Part shown: positions 22,796-33,494 of the stretch, piece by piece
Position numbering within the stretch: position 1 is the first letter of the stretch
How the letters are laid out: each line of letters begins with the position of its first letter
DNA from: Acestrorhynchus altus
Lineage: Eukaryota; Chordata; Actinopteri; Characiformes; Acestrorhynchidae
Reading direction: 5' to 3'
Length of the DNA stretch: 64,000 nucleotides
NCBI GenBank assembly: GCA_034509495.1
Contig: CM067515.1
Span: 12,064,101 to 12,128,100, forward strand
The notes under the pieces: model-generated
Database searches by the model: none
Seen by the model: only the letters and a program-made list of their open reading frames with translations
What the model was told of the DNA's origin: nothing
Program-made: the position numbers and the translations under genes

Positions 22796-23102
22796 TACAC
22801 TATATTGGGACACCTGCTCAACCATTGTTTCTTCTGAAATCAAGGGTTTTAAAACAGTTTATACTGCTTTTGTTGGAGTAACAGTCTCCACGTTCTAGGA
22901 GAGACTTTCTACTAGATTTTGTACCATTGTTGTGTGGATTTGATTGCATTATGCAACAAGAGCATTAGTGAGGTAAGGATGTTGGACGATCAATTCACTG
23001 CATCTGCAACACATCCCAAAAGTACTGCATGGAGCACCTGTATCAGCACTAGATGAATCCATTCATTAGTGAAGGTGGCCACAAACATTTGGACACAGTG
23101 TA
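22796..23102. mobile_element. non-autonomous DNA transposon, family A (compact copy)
   Basis: It starts ATACACTATATTGGGACACC and ends ACAAACATTTGGACACAGTG, so the short ends are partly inverted. The interior (CTGCTTTTGTTGGAGTAACAG, TTCTACTAGATTTTG, GTGAGGTAAGGATGTTGGA) is shared with 5475-6240 and 31795-32160. It is about 307 bp, with no coding capacity. Confidence 0.65.
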
Positions 23103-23329
23103 ACTAAAAAGGAAGCAGGTTACATTAAATTAATATTCATCTGATACTGTTCTGAAGTACAACATACTGATGTAGACACTGTTACACTGTCAAAAATAAA
23201 CTACAACATGTATCTGATGTGAATTTTAACAGGTAGTGGAGTCCCTTTGGACAAGAGATGGTGTGAAAATGATCTTTTTTCATTTAAAGCCAGAGCTGTG
23301 TACTGCAGTGCATCTCATTTGTAGGTCAG

Positions 23330-23600
23330 AAACTGTGTTTCGTTCACTCAGCATGTAAAACAGGCTCAAATCCGATCTTTTTCTTCACACGTGACAGATG
23401 TGTTATCTGTGCGACAGTGTGAATGACATAAAACCAACTCAGTCCGATCTTTTTATTTCTGATTTGGGTCAATTAGTATCATTAAAAAATCTGATACTTA
23501 ACCGATATGTGGCAATGTGACTCAGTCTCAGCAGCCCAAATGCAATTCATGTGACTTGCACTTCAGTCTGACTCGGCAGTCGTCATATACGCGTACAGGG
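23330..23600. repeat. possible diverged dispersed repeat
   Basis: Paired words such as CAAATCCGATCTTTTTCTTC, CAGTCCGATCTTTTTATTTC and CTGATTTGGGTCA suggest internal repetition like that of common fish DNA transposons. The family is not identified. Confidence 0.3.
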
Positions 23601-24179
23601 GAGAAGTGGGTCATGTGAAGCATTGCTGTTTTGTGTGTTAGTTTAGGAGCATGAACTGTTCAGACAAATAATAAATATAGGTCACATTAAAATGCATAAA
23701 AATGGAGCCACTATCCCTGTTAGCTCTTTAAAAAAAGCAGTGAGCATAAACTACCTGCCATCATTTGTGCTGTTATTAGGAAAGATTGTTTTTATCCAGA
23801 AAATAACATTGAATCAACTATTGCTGGTATGAAAATGTGAAAGGCTATTCCTTTGAAGACAAATGGCAAGAGCCTCTTGGCAGGCTTTGAAAAAAACTAC
23901 CCTGTTTGGTTTGATTTTGTTGGTGAAAATGTCCCGAATGGTTAAAAAAATGAAACTTAACCCATTCCACATTGGTCAAAAATGCAAATGCTGTTGTGTG
24001 AGGATAACTGCGTTATAAATGCCTGGGCAACAGGATTCATAGACTGAGAAGAGGTGGTACAGTAAAGACAAAACTGACAGACAGGGACTGGGGTTTTCAC
24101 GGCGTGTGAATGAAAATCAGTTTGTTTCCAGGAAAGAACTGCTTGAAGATGTCAATGTAGGTCCTTCACAACCAATTCC

Positions 24180-24410
24180 TGAAAGAGCATTCTGCCATCA
24201 ACATATCTCAACTAACTCAACATAACTCAAGGCCTTTACTTGGGTTTTTGGCCACAATTCTGAGGAGAATTTCTTGTAGACTGGGCTTTTTCTCATTGCA
24301 CCTGCAAATTCAGCTACTTCCTTCACAATATGGCCTTTGGGACACCCAAATGAAAACACTCCTTTTAGCCAGTCACTAACATCTGCTTTGTAACCCATTT
24401 ACCACACATC
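24180..24410 (-). mobile_element. Tc1-like transposase N-terminal relic
   Basis: A 66-codon minus-strand frame (24198-24398) begins MGYKADVSDWLKG and reads KGHIVKEVAEFAG. This looks like a decayed copy of the 'DLSDFERG...ISKTAALVG' DNA-binding start of a Tc1-like transposase. The right part of the sequence resembles 43165-43220 (GGCCATGATTCCGATGAGAA against GGCCACAATTCTGAGGAGAA). Confidence 0.4.
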
Positions 24411-26465
24411 AAACAAGAAAAAATAGAATAGAAAATAGATTCCACTTTGGTTTCAGCCAGGGATGCCAGTCAGAATGGAGCACATTTACATAAAGTACTG
24501 ACCACTGGTGGACATAAGATTTTAGAAGCTCCTTATCTGGGCAGATAATTTCTTCAGTAAAACACAGTTGTCCATCCCTTCATTGGAGTCTACTATTTTT
24601 CATAGTTCTTATCCAACCCCTGGTTGGTAAAGCAGTTCGGCTGGTGATGGAATTGAACACAAAATCAGAAAAAATCTGGAACCCACCGAAAATGTAAAAT
24701 ATGGGCATTTGGTAATATTACAAAGAATTGGTTGAGCAACACACCTCACCAGACTTTTCACAATGTCAGCAATTGCCAGCACACTAGTGGAGTAGAATAT
24801 GTGTCAGCTCTCTTTTTTTGGCAGATGAGCTTAATTTACTGAAGTCTCTCTGTCCAAACCGTCACACAACTTCCTCTTCACTCTGGTCCACTTATACTGC
24901 TATGTGCAAAAACCCAGGACACTGCGCTTTTGAGATTACTTCCTGTGCTGTGGCATTCTTTTATTTGCATTCTGGGTTTTTGTTTTCAGTGGCACTTTCA
25001 GGGTAGACAGCTAATGCTGAAAGCATTTAAGTGTGACCCCACTGGGTGCATACTTTGCTGAATGTGAATTGAGGCTCTCAAAGCACTATATGATCCATAC
25101 CAAAGTTTGGTACCAGCATTTTCAGTCAAATTAAACTAGTATGGTTGAAGACAAGCGCATTTAACAGTTATGGCTATGCACCTGTAAATTGTTTAGTAGG
25201 ACATTAGGATGGTGTTTATATGTGCAACTCATGGAGTGCCAGACTCCTCCTGCTCAAACACACTTTATTCAATTCAAATGTAAACTCTCAAATTTAGTAG
25301 TTTTGTTAGAGCAAGGAAATCAACTGCACAGGAAGTTGGCACTCCAGGACCAGGATCACCGAACCCGGGTCTAGAATGATTGGCAAATTCATTAACTGAT
25401 TTAAACCAGCGATAAAGTGGAACAACATTATGAAATATTATAAGCTGATAACTTGACAGAAAGATATACAGACAGTTACAATGTATGCATTTCAAATGTG
25501 TGTCATCCAGGTCCAGAAAGTAAACTCTGCCCAAAAACTTTGTTCCAACTGTGTGACTCTGCTGCACCTTAGCTTAGAACTAAACCTTCAGGTGGATTTT
25601 TAACTTCTGGATCTGGATTACCTAGCTATAAAATATTATCATTCATTTTAATGTATTGTTGCATTTATTTTTGCATTATTGCAAGTTATTATCGTGTATG
25701 AAAAGAGTCAATACAAGTTACAACAGTGCAACCAAATATTCTAACAGGTTGAACAATGACAGGAAACATGTAACCACAGGTTAGTATTATGTCATTTGCA
25801 TTAAGGTAACCGGTGACGATTCACTTGCATTCACTTTTAGCAATATAATAACTTCTGACTAAACTCTTCCATGAACCTAGTAAAGGACCTGTAAATGGAC
25901 CCACACTTGAACTCATAGCTAATGTATACATCAGCTTATCTATAACGGTTCATTTCTGAGCAAATCATTCCCTTTTTAAAGAGGCACAAATATTGTCATA
26001 TCAGAGTGACTCAATACAACCTGATGACAAAATAGCCTGTTTAGATGTGTTTTGATGCACTGATAAACACACGGGTTGGGTCAGACGTAAAACCTGCTAT
26101 CCAGCTATTTGTATTCAAATATATATTTGAGCTGGATGGCGATGTTTGATGTACAATAATTCATATGAAAATAAAGTGTGAAGACATTTGTCTTTGTCTT
26201 TTTAAACACGTTTAAACACGTAACCTTAATTTAAAAATGATTAATAAGTGGAGGTAAAATAACTTTTAAAGATATATTTTAAAAAATCATTTAAAAAACA
26301 GAACACTCGTTTGTAGCCTGATTTTAAAGACAATTCTTCGTGTCTTTAAGTATCATGATTACATCATTTACAATGATATTACACTGTTATATTGCCCACC
26401 TCTACTGCAGGCCGTGATAAACGTGGGAAGATGTCCACAGATCTTCACCTGCTCTCCGAAGTTAC
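24411..26465. other. AT-rich stretch, nothing recognised
   Basis: No exon, RNA gene or clear repeat was recognised on either strand. Confidence 0.35.
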
Positions 26466-26469
26466 TCAC

Positions 26470-26610
26470 CATGAGCATGAAGATGATTCTTTTAAACGAT
26501 AAGCCTTATCGCTCCTGATAAGCTTTATAGCGCTGTCAGTATGTTAGGAGTTTATCAGATGCGGGTTTTTTTCTTAACGCTGTACTGTATGTGTTTCTGT
26601 TTCCCTTAAC
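26470..26610 (-). promoter_or_regulatory. candidate immune-type promoter and tiny first exon (arid5a?)
   Basis: Reading the minus strand: an ETS/RUNX-like composite (GAGGAAGTGGTTAA, about 26621-26608), then GGGAAACAGAAAC at 26605-26593, which matches the interferon-stimulated response element core GGAAANNGAAAC. A TATA box TATAAA follows at 26529-26524. About 55 bases further on is a strong splice donor (CATG|GTGAGT) after 26470. Spacing and order fit an inducible promoter with a tiny 5' exon. Linkage to arid5a, 5.4 kb downstream, is inferred. Splicing to the 21090 exon would not create an in-frame ATG, so the exon would be 5' UTR. Confidence 0.28.
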
Positions 26611-27287
26611 CACTTCCTCAGTTCTGCCTACAGTCACAAATATCTAACCTCGAAGTTGTGTACTCTACTTAACACCAGCCAGCTCTTTATCTCTCACTCT
26701 TTATGTGGAGCTCTGCTTATTCTGCTGATTAGAACTTCAAACCCCACATCCTTCTCCTTATTCGCAATGTGAAATATTTACAGCTGTCTGACTAATATTG
26801 AAGTCACTGCTTATAGAGACACATCCTGCAACGGTGTCCTGAGAAGAGTGACTTTCCCGCCCTGAAATATTACATCTGCTCTTAAACGTAAAGGTGCTAC
26901 AGGGGATTTCTTGACTGCTTGAAGCCGTAGACCTGCTTCTGTTCAATTGCTAAAGAACCTTTACCCCAAGTGAGGGACCTTTAGACCTTTAAATGCTTGT
27001 CACACACCCACATCTCTACCAAAACCTGCTTTTATGGAAGCAAATGGTTTTTTTTGTTGTTGTTCTATGGCATTGCTCAAAGAAAAACAATCTTGAAAAC
27101 AGAGGTGCTACTTTTGCTTCTAAGAAGAAGCTTGTTATCAAAGAGATTTGTGTGAGATCTGACTGTGAAGATCCTTTACATCAAGGGAAGCTTCTTTAGT
27201 CTCTTTAGATTCTTTATTTATCTGTTTTTAATAATATACTACAGATAACAAGTCATTATCACATTACTAATCATATCATTATCATGG

Positions 27288-27288
<1 letters not shown>

Positions 27289-27340
<52 letters not shown>
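27289..27340. repeat. (TA)n microsatellite
   Basis: An uninterrupted TA run of about 50 bases. Confidence 0.9.
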
Positions 27341-27352
<12 letters not shown>

Positions 27353-27478
27353 GAACAATAGAATATGTGACAGTAGATTTATATCTATTTAAAAACAGTT
27401 TGTCATAAATAAACAAAATGTAACCCTCAGCTTCAGCATGCTGTATTAAACTCTTCAAGATAAAAACAAACAATCAAA

Positions 27479-27479
<1 letters not shown>

Positions 27480-27510
<31 letters not shown>

Positions 27511-27512
27511 CA
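27480..27512. repeat. (AAC)n microsatellite
   Basis: About ten ACA units. Confidence 0.85.
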
Positions 27513-28340
27513 GACATACAGGTAGACATACCCATTGTTTAAAGTGTGCCTCGACCAGTGCTTCTGAATTCTGCCTGCCCTCCCTGCTTCCTTCCCCACA
27601 CCGCCTCTGATCTGCACTCTAGTTCACTGCCTCACAAAGTGTGCTCACCACAAAACACAAGCCTCTCGAAATCATGAGGTATGTACCAGATTGGCCTTTC
27701 CGCTTCTCATTGGGCAGAACACTTTGTGACTTCCTTATCTAGCTGGGGCAAGGGACTATGGGACCTTGAGTTTTTTGTCCAAGACAACCGAGCTGCCTTA
27801 TTCTGAAGGGTTTACTAAGTACAGCACTACAGCCCTGTCACTGTGACCCCTGAAGCATTTTCACTTGATTAAATGCAGTTCTTCATAATCTTTAACACAT
27901 TGTAAAATGCAAATATTATAGAACAGAGTTTTTTTTTTTATATCTTAGCATAGTTGAATAATGAGAGTTCAGTACGTGCAAGTGACAAATGGTGAACCTC
28001 AAACACTGTTGTCTCAAAGAAAATCCAGAAGAACACGGTTGCAAACAGTGTTGGTGGTCCAGTTCACTGTTGCGATGGCTGTAGAGCAAGCACAGGTATC
28101 GTGGACCCTAGCAAGTTCCACCAGCTCCTACTAGGGGATCCCCAAGCAGCCCCAAGCAGCCCCAAGCTGGGTCTCCTCCTATAAAGGGTTCTTCTTAGAA
28201 ACCTTCTTACATAGGTGTTCTGTAAACTTTTCCTCCCACTCACATCTCATTTAAGTACAATTTATGGAAGTTCTTCTGTGGCATTATGACACAGAGCTTT
28301 TTGTGTACTATTTACTTTTAAATGTACTACTTTTATTACT
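27513..28340. other. intergenic, nothing recognised
   Basis: 27540-27860 is richer in GC than its surroundings and has possible donor sites on the minus strand (for example TTTGTG|GTGAGC near 27650). No exon with a compatible phase or family match could be defined. Confidence 0.3.
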
Positions 28341-28377
28341 ACTACTACTAATGATAATAATAATGATAATGATAATA

Positions 28378-28456
<79 letters not shown>
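28341..28456. repeat. (ATA)n compound microsatellite
   Basis: ATAATGATA/ATA units followed by about 25 pure ATA units. It produces spurious poly-Leu and poly-Ile frames on both strands. Confidence 0.92.
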
Positions 28457-28458
<2 letters not shown>

Positions 28459-28968
28459 TATTTATGAAGCTTTTTATCATGGATAACAGAAATTGCCCTA
28501 ATAAAAATCATTCTTTTAGAAACATATTTAAATAAAATTCAGATTTTAGTTCTCAGTACTGAGCAGACACTGTGTTTTTGTGTCCTTGTTCTAGAAATGG
28601 GGGAAAAGGGGGATTGCCCCGATTCAGAGATTTGCGTGAGTCTTAAGCAGCTCAGGTGAAAGTTCTCTTGAGAATTTCCCTTCAGCACAACAACTTCAAC
28701 TGAAAGCGTAATAATAAACATGTGTTAAAATGACTGGCGCAATCTTTGATGTTCTGGAGTGCAGGGTGGCGTAAAGCAAAGCACCTTACATGGCAACAGT
28801 TTGTGAATAGCATATAGTCAGACAGGTTTCACTAATGTTTATGTTCACGGTGTGAAAACTTGAATTACCAGATTAATTAATTTCCCCATTAAATCCTAAA
28901 GGCCTGCATGTGGGCCCACACTTCAGCTCCTCATCTTCAGGTTACAATAGTCCTTCCAGAGCAGCAGC

Positions 28969-29001
28969 TGAGTATGTATCAGCATGTATTAACTGAGTGT
29001 G
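28969..29001. repeat. left remnant of the GTATGTATTA minisatellite
   Basis: GAGTATGTATCAGCATGTAT, then TAACTGAGTGTG, has the motif of the array at 29273-30091 but is separated from it by the MITE. Confidence 0.65.
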
Positions 29002-29272
29002 TACAGCCCCGATTCCAATTGTTTATTTATGTTGAGTAAAACATAAATAAAAACACAATACAATGATTTGCAAATCCTTGTTAACATATATTCATATGTG
29101 CAGGTATCAAATACAAAATGAGTGAATATTTGCAAAGAAGAAAGTTTATCCATTTGAACATTAAATATCTTGTCTTTTTAGTGTATTCAATTGAATACAG
29201 GTTGAAAAGGATTTGCAAATCATTGTATTATGTTTTAAACAATGTCCCAACAAAATTGGAATTGGGGTTGTA
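29002..29272. mobile_element. MITE with TACAGCCCCGATTCCAATTG inverted ends
   Basis: The left end TACAGCCCCGATTCCAATTG pairs with the right end AATTGGAATTGGGGTTGTA. Sub-terminal arms pair too: ATACAATGATTTGCAAATCC with GGATTTGCAAATCATTGTAT. This roughly 270-bp family is common in fish genomes. It has inserted into the minisatellite. Confidence 0.8.
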
Positions 29273-30091
29273 TTAGTATGCATGAGCTGAGTATGTATTA
29301 GTATGTATTAATTGAGTATGTATTAGTATGTATTAATTGAGTATGTATTAGTATGTATTAATTGAGTATGTATTAGTATGTATTAATTGAGTATGTATTA
29401 GTATGTATTAATTGAGTATGTATTAGTATGTATTAATTGAGTATGTATTAGTATGTATTAATTGAGTATGTATTAGTATGTATTAATTGAGTATGTATTA
29501 GTATGTATTAATTGAGTATGTATTAGTATGTATTAATTGAGTATGTATTAGTATGCATGAGGTGAGTATGTATTAGTATATATAACCTGAGTATGTATTA
29601 GTATATATAACCTGAGTATGTATTAGTATGTATTAATTGAGTATGTATTAGCATGTATAACCTGAGTATGTATTAGTATGTATAACCTGAGTATGTATTA
29701 GTATGTATAACCTGAGTATGTATTAGTATGTATTGAGTATGTATTAGTATGTATTAACCTGAGTATGTATTAGTATGTATAACCTGAGTATGTATTAGTA
29801 TGTATAACCTGAGTATGTATTAGTATGTATTAACCTGAGTATGTATTAGTATGTATTGTGTATGTATTAGTATGTATTAATTGGGTATGTATTAGTATGT
29901 ATTTAGTATGTATTAGTATGTATAACCTGAGTATGTATTAGTATGTATTAATTGAGTATGTATTAGTATGTATTAACCTGAGTATGTATTAGTATGTATT
30001 AATTGTGTATGTATTAGTATGTATTGTGTATGTATTAGTATATATTAATTGTGTATGTATTAGTATGTATTGAGTATGTATTAGTATGTAT
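29273..30091. repeat. 25-bp minisatellite, GAGTATGTATTAGTATGTATTAATT-type, about 820 bp
   Basis: The core is GAGTATGTATTAGTATGTAT followed by a variable 3-6 base spacer (TAATT, AACCT or none). About ten nearly identical 25-mers run from about 29300 to 29550. They are followed by a mixed zone with 15-, 23- and 25-base variants in higher-order alternation. All units lack coding sense. Confidence 0.92.
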
Positions 30092-31790
30092 GAAATAATA
30101 AGTGATAGCCATAGTAGATGGTATTTAGACACCAAGATGTGCAAAAAATAAGATGTACAATGTGAGGAAGATTATGAACATTTTTATTTAAAGGTTCTAA
30201 GAAGAATTTTTATGTTGGTAAACAAACTTTTCATTATGTGAATGATGTTGAAATCCTGTAGAGTTAATTTACTGAAATTACTGAAGAATCACCAGCCAGT
30301 AAACACTAAATGTTAAAGGCCAGTTTATCTCCTAAACATTTTAACGTATTAAATTAATACTTCAATGAACGGTCCTCAGTTGTTGTGTCATTTAATTTAC
30401 TATATTGCTGTTATATCTTTTAATGTATTAACTTGACAACAACAGTAAATCTACTCTCATGGGTTCATTTGATTCCCTACAGAACTGTATCTGAAGCAGA
30501 GATGTGCAAATGTCAAAGACCTTTTAAAAGCTTAACCAGCAGTGGTTCCTGTTCCAAAGTTTGCATTGCTTTGCATGTATTTACTGATTAGTAAACCTTA
30601 GGGTATAATAAAAGTCACAGAGCATAAGGGTTTTTTTTTTTTTTAACAATAATTTATTTAATTTTACAACCACGAATAGCTGACATAGTGGCACCATATG
30701 AAGCAAAATACAAAGCCAGGGGTTGCAAAATGTATAGGCACCTAGGTAAATAAATATATAAGGTAAAAAGCACCTACTGATTTCTATCCATAAACATCAG
30801 AACATATAGTCGGACCTTAGATTTACAACCAGAAATGTACATACATTGAAGAGTCAGTTATCCTCACATAACATTTACATAATGTTTTTTAAACATTCGA
30901 ACATTTCAAATACAGAAAAGGCTTTCTGAAGACTTCAGGGCCTACTGTAGACTACAACTTGTTTCACCTGTCGGATCCGACCTGAAACCATACAGTCTGT
31001 GAGTTTTGAATACGGGGTTAAAAAAGCGGAAAGCCCCACACTGATTATGTAGAAAAATGTCATTAGCCACAATTGTTTTGAACTGTCGAGCTGTTATGAT
31101 GTTCTGGTAGGACGTTTGTGTATTTGACGGTGCTTTGCACCAGTACGCTGCTGAAGTTTCGGATCTGTGTTATGGAGGGGCCTATCTCTCTTTTTCTCTC
31201 TGTGTATGTCTTCCACCTGCCCGGATAGTCCCTGACATTTAACCATGTTTAACCTTTAAATGTCAGAAAGAATAACAGAGGCATCAGCCCAGGGGCCAGG
31301 CACACCAAGGGAGTTTCTTGAGCAAAAATTTTAGACAAAACATCTGCCGTTCTTGCTCACTGGGAGAGTGAAGAAGGCATATTTCTGCCTGTTCCGCCAC
31401 GAAGGAGCCCAGGCTCACAGCAATGTGGACAGGCCTGAAGAGCTGAGTGAATCAGTGAATGTTGCACATGTGAAATTGTACATTCTGATATCAGAGGAAT
31501 GGAAATTAGGGAGGTTTCGGTGCAGGAGATTTTGGTATTGCATCTTACTCAGTCTGAAATCACACCACACTTTCAGAACGTCCCAGGGCCCCACATGCAT
31601 GAAGCAGCTCAGAGCTACTCTGCTCATGTGTCAGACACTCAGGGTAATCTGTGGGTAATTCTTATCACAGGTGTCAGATTTGGTGTCGCCGTCTCATTAG
31701 TGTCATGGTCTTGCGTCTACATAGAAGAACTTTGAGAATTTTGTTGTTATTGACTTGACGTAATGGCTGTGTGCTTTTTCTTGCTTACTT
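30092..31790. other. intergenic, nothing recognised with confidence
   Basis: A T-run with a reverse AATAAA (30631-30658) could be the 3' end of a minus-strand transcript or a retrocopy tail, but no coding sequence follows. 30950-31660 is less AT-rich and contains a small palindrome (GACATTTAACCATG and TTAACCTTTAAATGTC near 31230-31265). Frames at 31353-31735 match nothing known. Confidence 0.3.
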
Positions 31791-31794
31791 ATAA

Positions 31795-32160
31795 GAATAC
31801 ACATTCCGTTCCTTCCGAATTCAAAGGTATTAAAAGCGTTTATCCTGCTTTTGCTGAAGTAACTCTGCACAGTGCAGGGAAGGTTTTCTACTATATTGTG
31901 CAGCATTGCTGTCAGGATTTGCTTGCGTTCAGGGATGAGTGTTAGTAAGGTCAGGATGGTGGATGATCACAAGCCCACCTCATCTCCAACTCCCTGAGCA
32001 CAGTCATTACAGAAAGTACAGTTCCACTGCTTCACAGCTCAATGCTGGAGGGGCTTTATACCCCTATAATGCATATCTGGCATTAGGCATTTTGCCAATA
32101 GGTTCATGACTGTTCATCTGCTCCAGTCCTATTCTAATGGCAAAGCTTCTATACAGCTTA
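31795..32160. mobile_element. family A non-autonomous DNA transposon relic
   Basis: Shared words with the copies at 5475 and 22796: CTGCTTTTGCTGAAGTAACT, GTAAGGTCAGGATGGTGGAT, CCACTGCTTCACAGCTCAATG, CTGGCATTAGGCATTTTGCC and CCAGTCCTATTCTAATGGCA. Terminal bases are degraded. Confidence 0.55.
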
Positions 32161-32394
32161 ACATCATGTAAGGATTGCTAGAAAGGCAAATCAGAACCCC
32201 TAGAACCAAAAGACCTTCAGGATGCCAGATGCAGTTTAGAAATAAGTCCTGTGAACCGATGAGATGTACATGCAAATGTAAAGTTGAGCTGGTGTGAAAA
32301 CCATCCCGCATTTTAAATATAAGGGCCGCAGACTTATGTAGTACTATGCACGAATCCCTGAGTGAGCGGTTTAGTCCTGCAGATGTGAAATGCC

Positions 32395-32720
32395 TTGCTG
32401 GTGAGAGAGGATAACAGAGAATGGTCAGACTAGTTGGAGCTGGCAGAAATACTTCAATAACTCAGAGAACAAGTCTGTAACAACTGTGGTGAGCAGAAAG
32501 GCACCTCAGAATGAACATCACCACCAACCTTGAGGAGGGTCAGCTACAACCGCAGAAGACAACGTCTGGGTCCATTTCTGTCAACCAAGAGCAGAAAGCT
32601 GTAGTGGACACAGGCTCACCAACACTGGACAATTGAGGACTGGATAAATGTAGCCTTGTCAGGTGAGTCTGGATTTTTCTTGCTGAGGAACTGCAGAGAT
32701 CAGGGGATGGATCAGAATTC
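32395..32720 (+). mobile_element. Tc1-like transposase relic
   Basis: Words such as CAGCTACAACCGCAGAAGAC, GTGGACACAGGCTCACCAAC and CTGGACAATTGAGGACTGGA match the middle of a common fish Tc1-like transposase ('THWTIEDWK'-type coding). Frames are broken, and no terminal repeats were located. Confidence 0.5.
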
Positions 32721-33494
32721 AGGTCTGCCTTGTGTGAAGAGGTCAGACTAGTATAGGTGGCATAACGGTGTAGATGAGGTTTATTGGTACAATATGTACT
32801 CGAGTATATTAGTGAGGAAGGAAATCTATTTTTACTATGTCGATTTCTGCCATGACCATTTAGTTCCTTATTCTCTGTCGGAATTTATTTTCATTCTGTT
32901 CTGTTTGTTCTGCTCTTGTTTGCTCTTTTGCATTTCATCCCCAAAGGGTAGTTTTTTTTTTATCATACATTTTAATAGGGAGTTGCTGCCAGGCTACTTT
33001 TAATTCTGCTACAGAAGCAGAATAAACTACAGCCTCCACACAGTGTCTCTCAGTTTCTGATATAATGCAAAGTGGCAGACATCTCAGCATAAAGTTGTAG
33101 ATGTTCCTAATGGTGTCCTGTGATTATCCATCCTATGCAGCTTGAATATCCTCACTCATTTCCAGCAGATTCTGTAGTAGGAGTGGAGTGTTGATAGCAT
33201 GTCCAATAGCATCACACATATTTTCAATCAGGGATAGGTCTGGTGATGCAACTGGTCATGGCATAGGGTCTGTGTCTTCAAAGTTGAGACAGCAGTAGTA
33301 TGTGGACAAGTATTGTCCAGTTGGAATAGTGCACCAGTTGTAGGACCTCATTAACATAACTTAAAATTATGGTTTGAAAATGGTTCTGTATGGAACCAGA
33401 CACACTTAAAGAGCCTTTGGCATAAATAAAGGTGTTTTTTATATTAGCGCTGTACTTTGTGCCATTAGGACTGTACTTTGTGCATTTCTGGTAC

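Noticed and set aside
27540..27860. GC-richer block upstream of arid5a as its first coding exon
   Set aside because: Possible ATG-to-donor stretches end in phase 0, whereas the 21090 exon needs one leading base; no family match.
28262..28511. Poly-Leu and poly-Ile frames
   Set aside because: Translation of the ATA microsatellite in different frames.
29273..30091. CRISPR-like array of regularly spaced repeats
   Set aside because: Spacers are 3-6 bases and nearly identical; the host is a vertebrate and the structure is a simple minisatellite.
30631..30658. T-run with reverse AATAAA as the 3' end of a minus-strand gene
   Set aside because: No coding sequence upstream on that strand matches any family; AATAAA is expected by chance in this AT-rich DNA, and a retrocopy tail is equally possible.
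31353..31735. Frames of about 100 codons in a moderately GC-rich intergenic block
   Set aside because: No recognisable domain, no consistent splice signals; considered and left as unexplained non-coding DNA.
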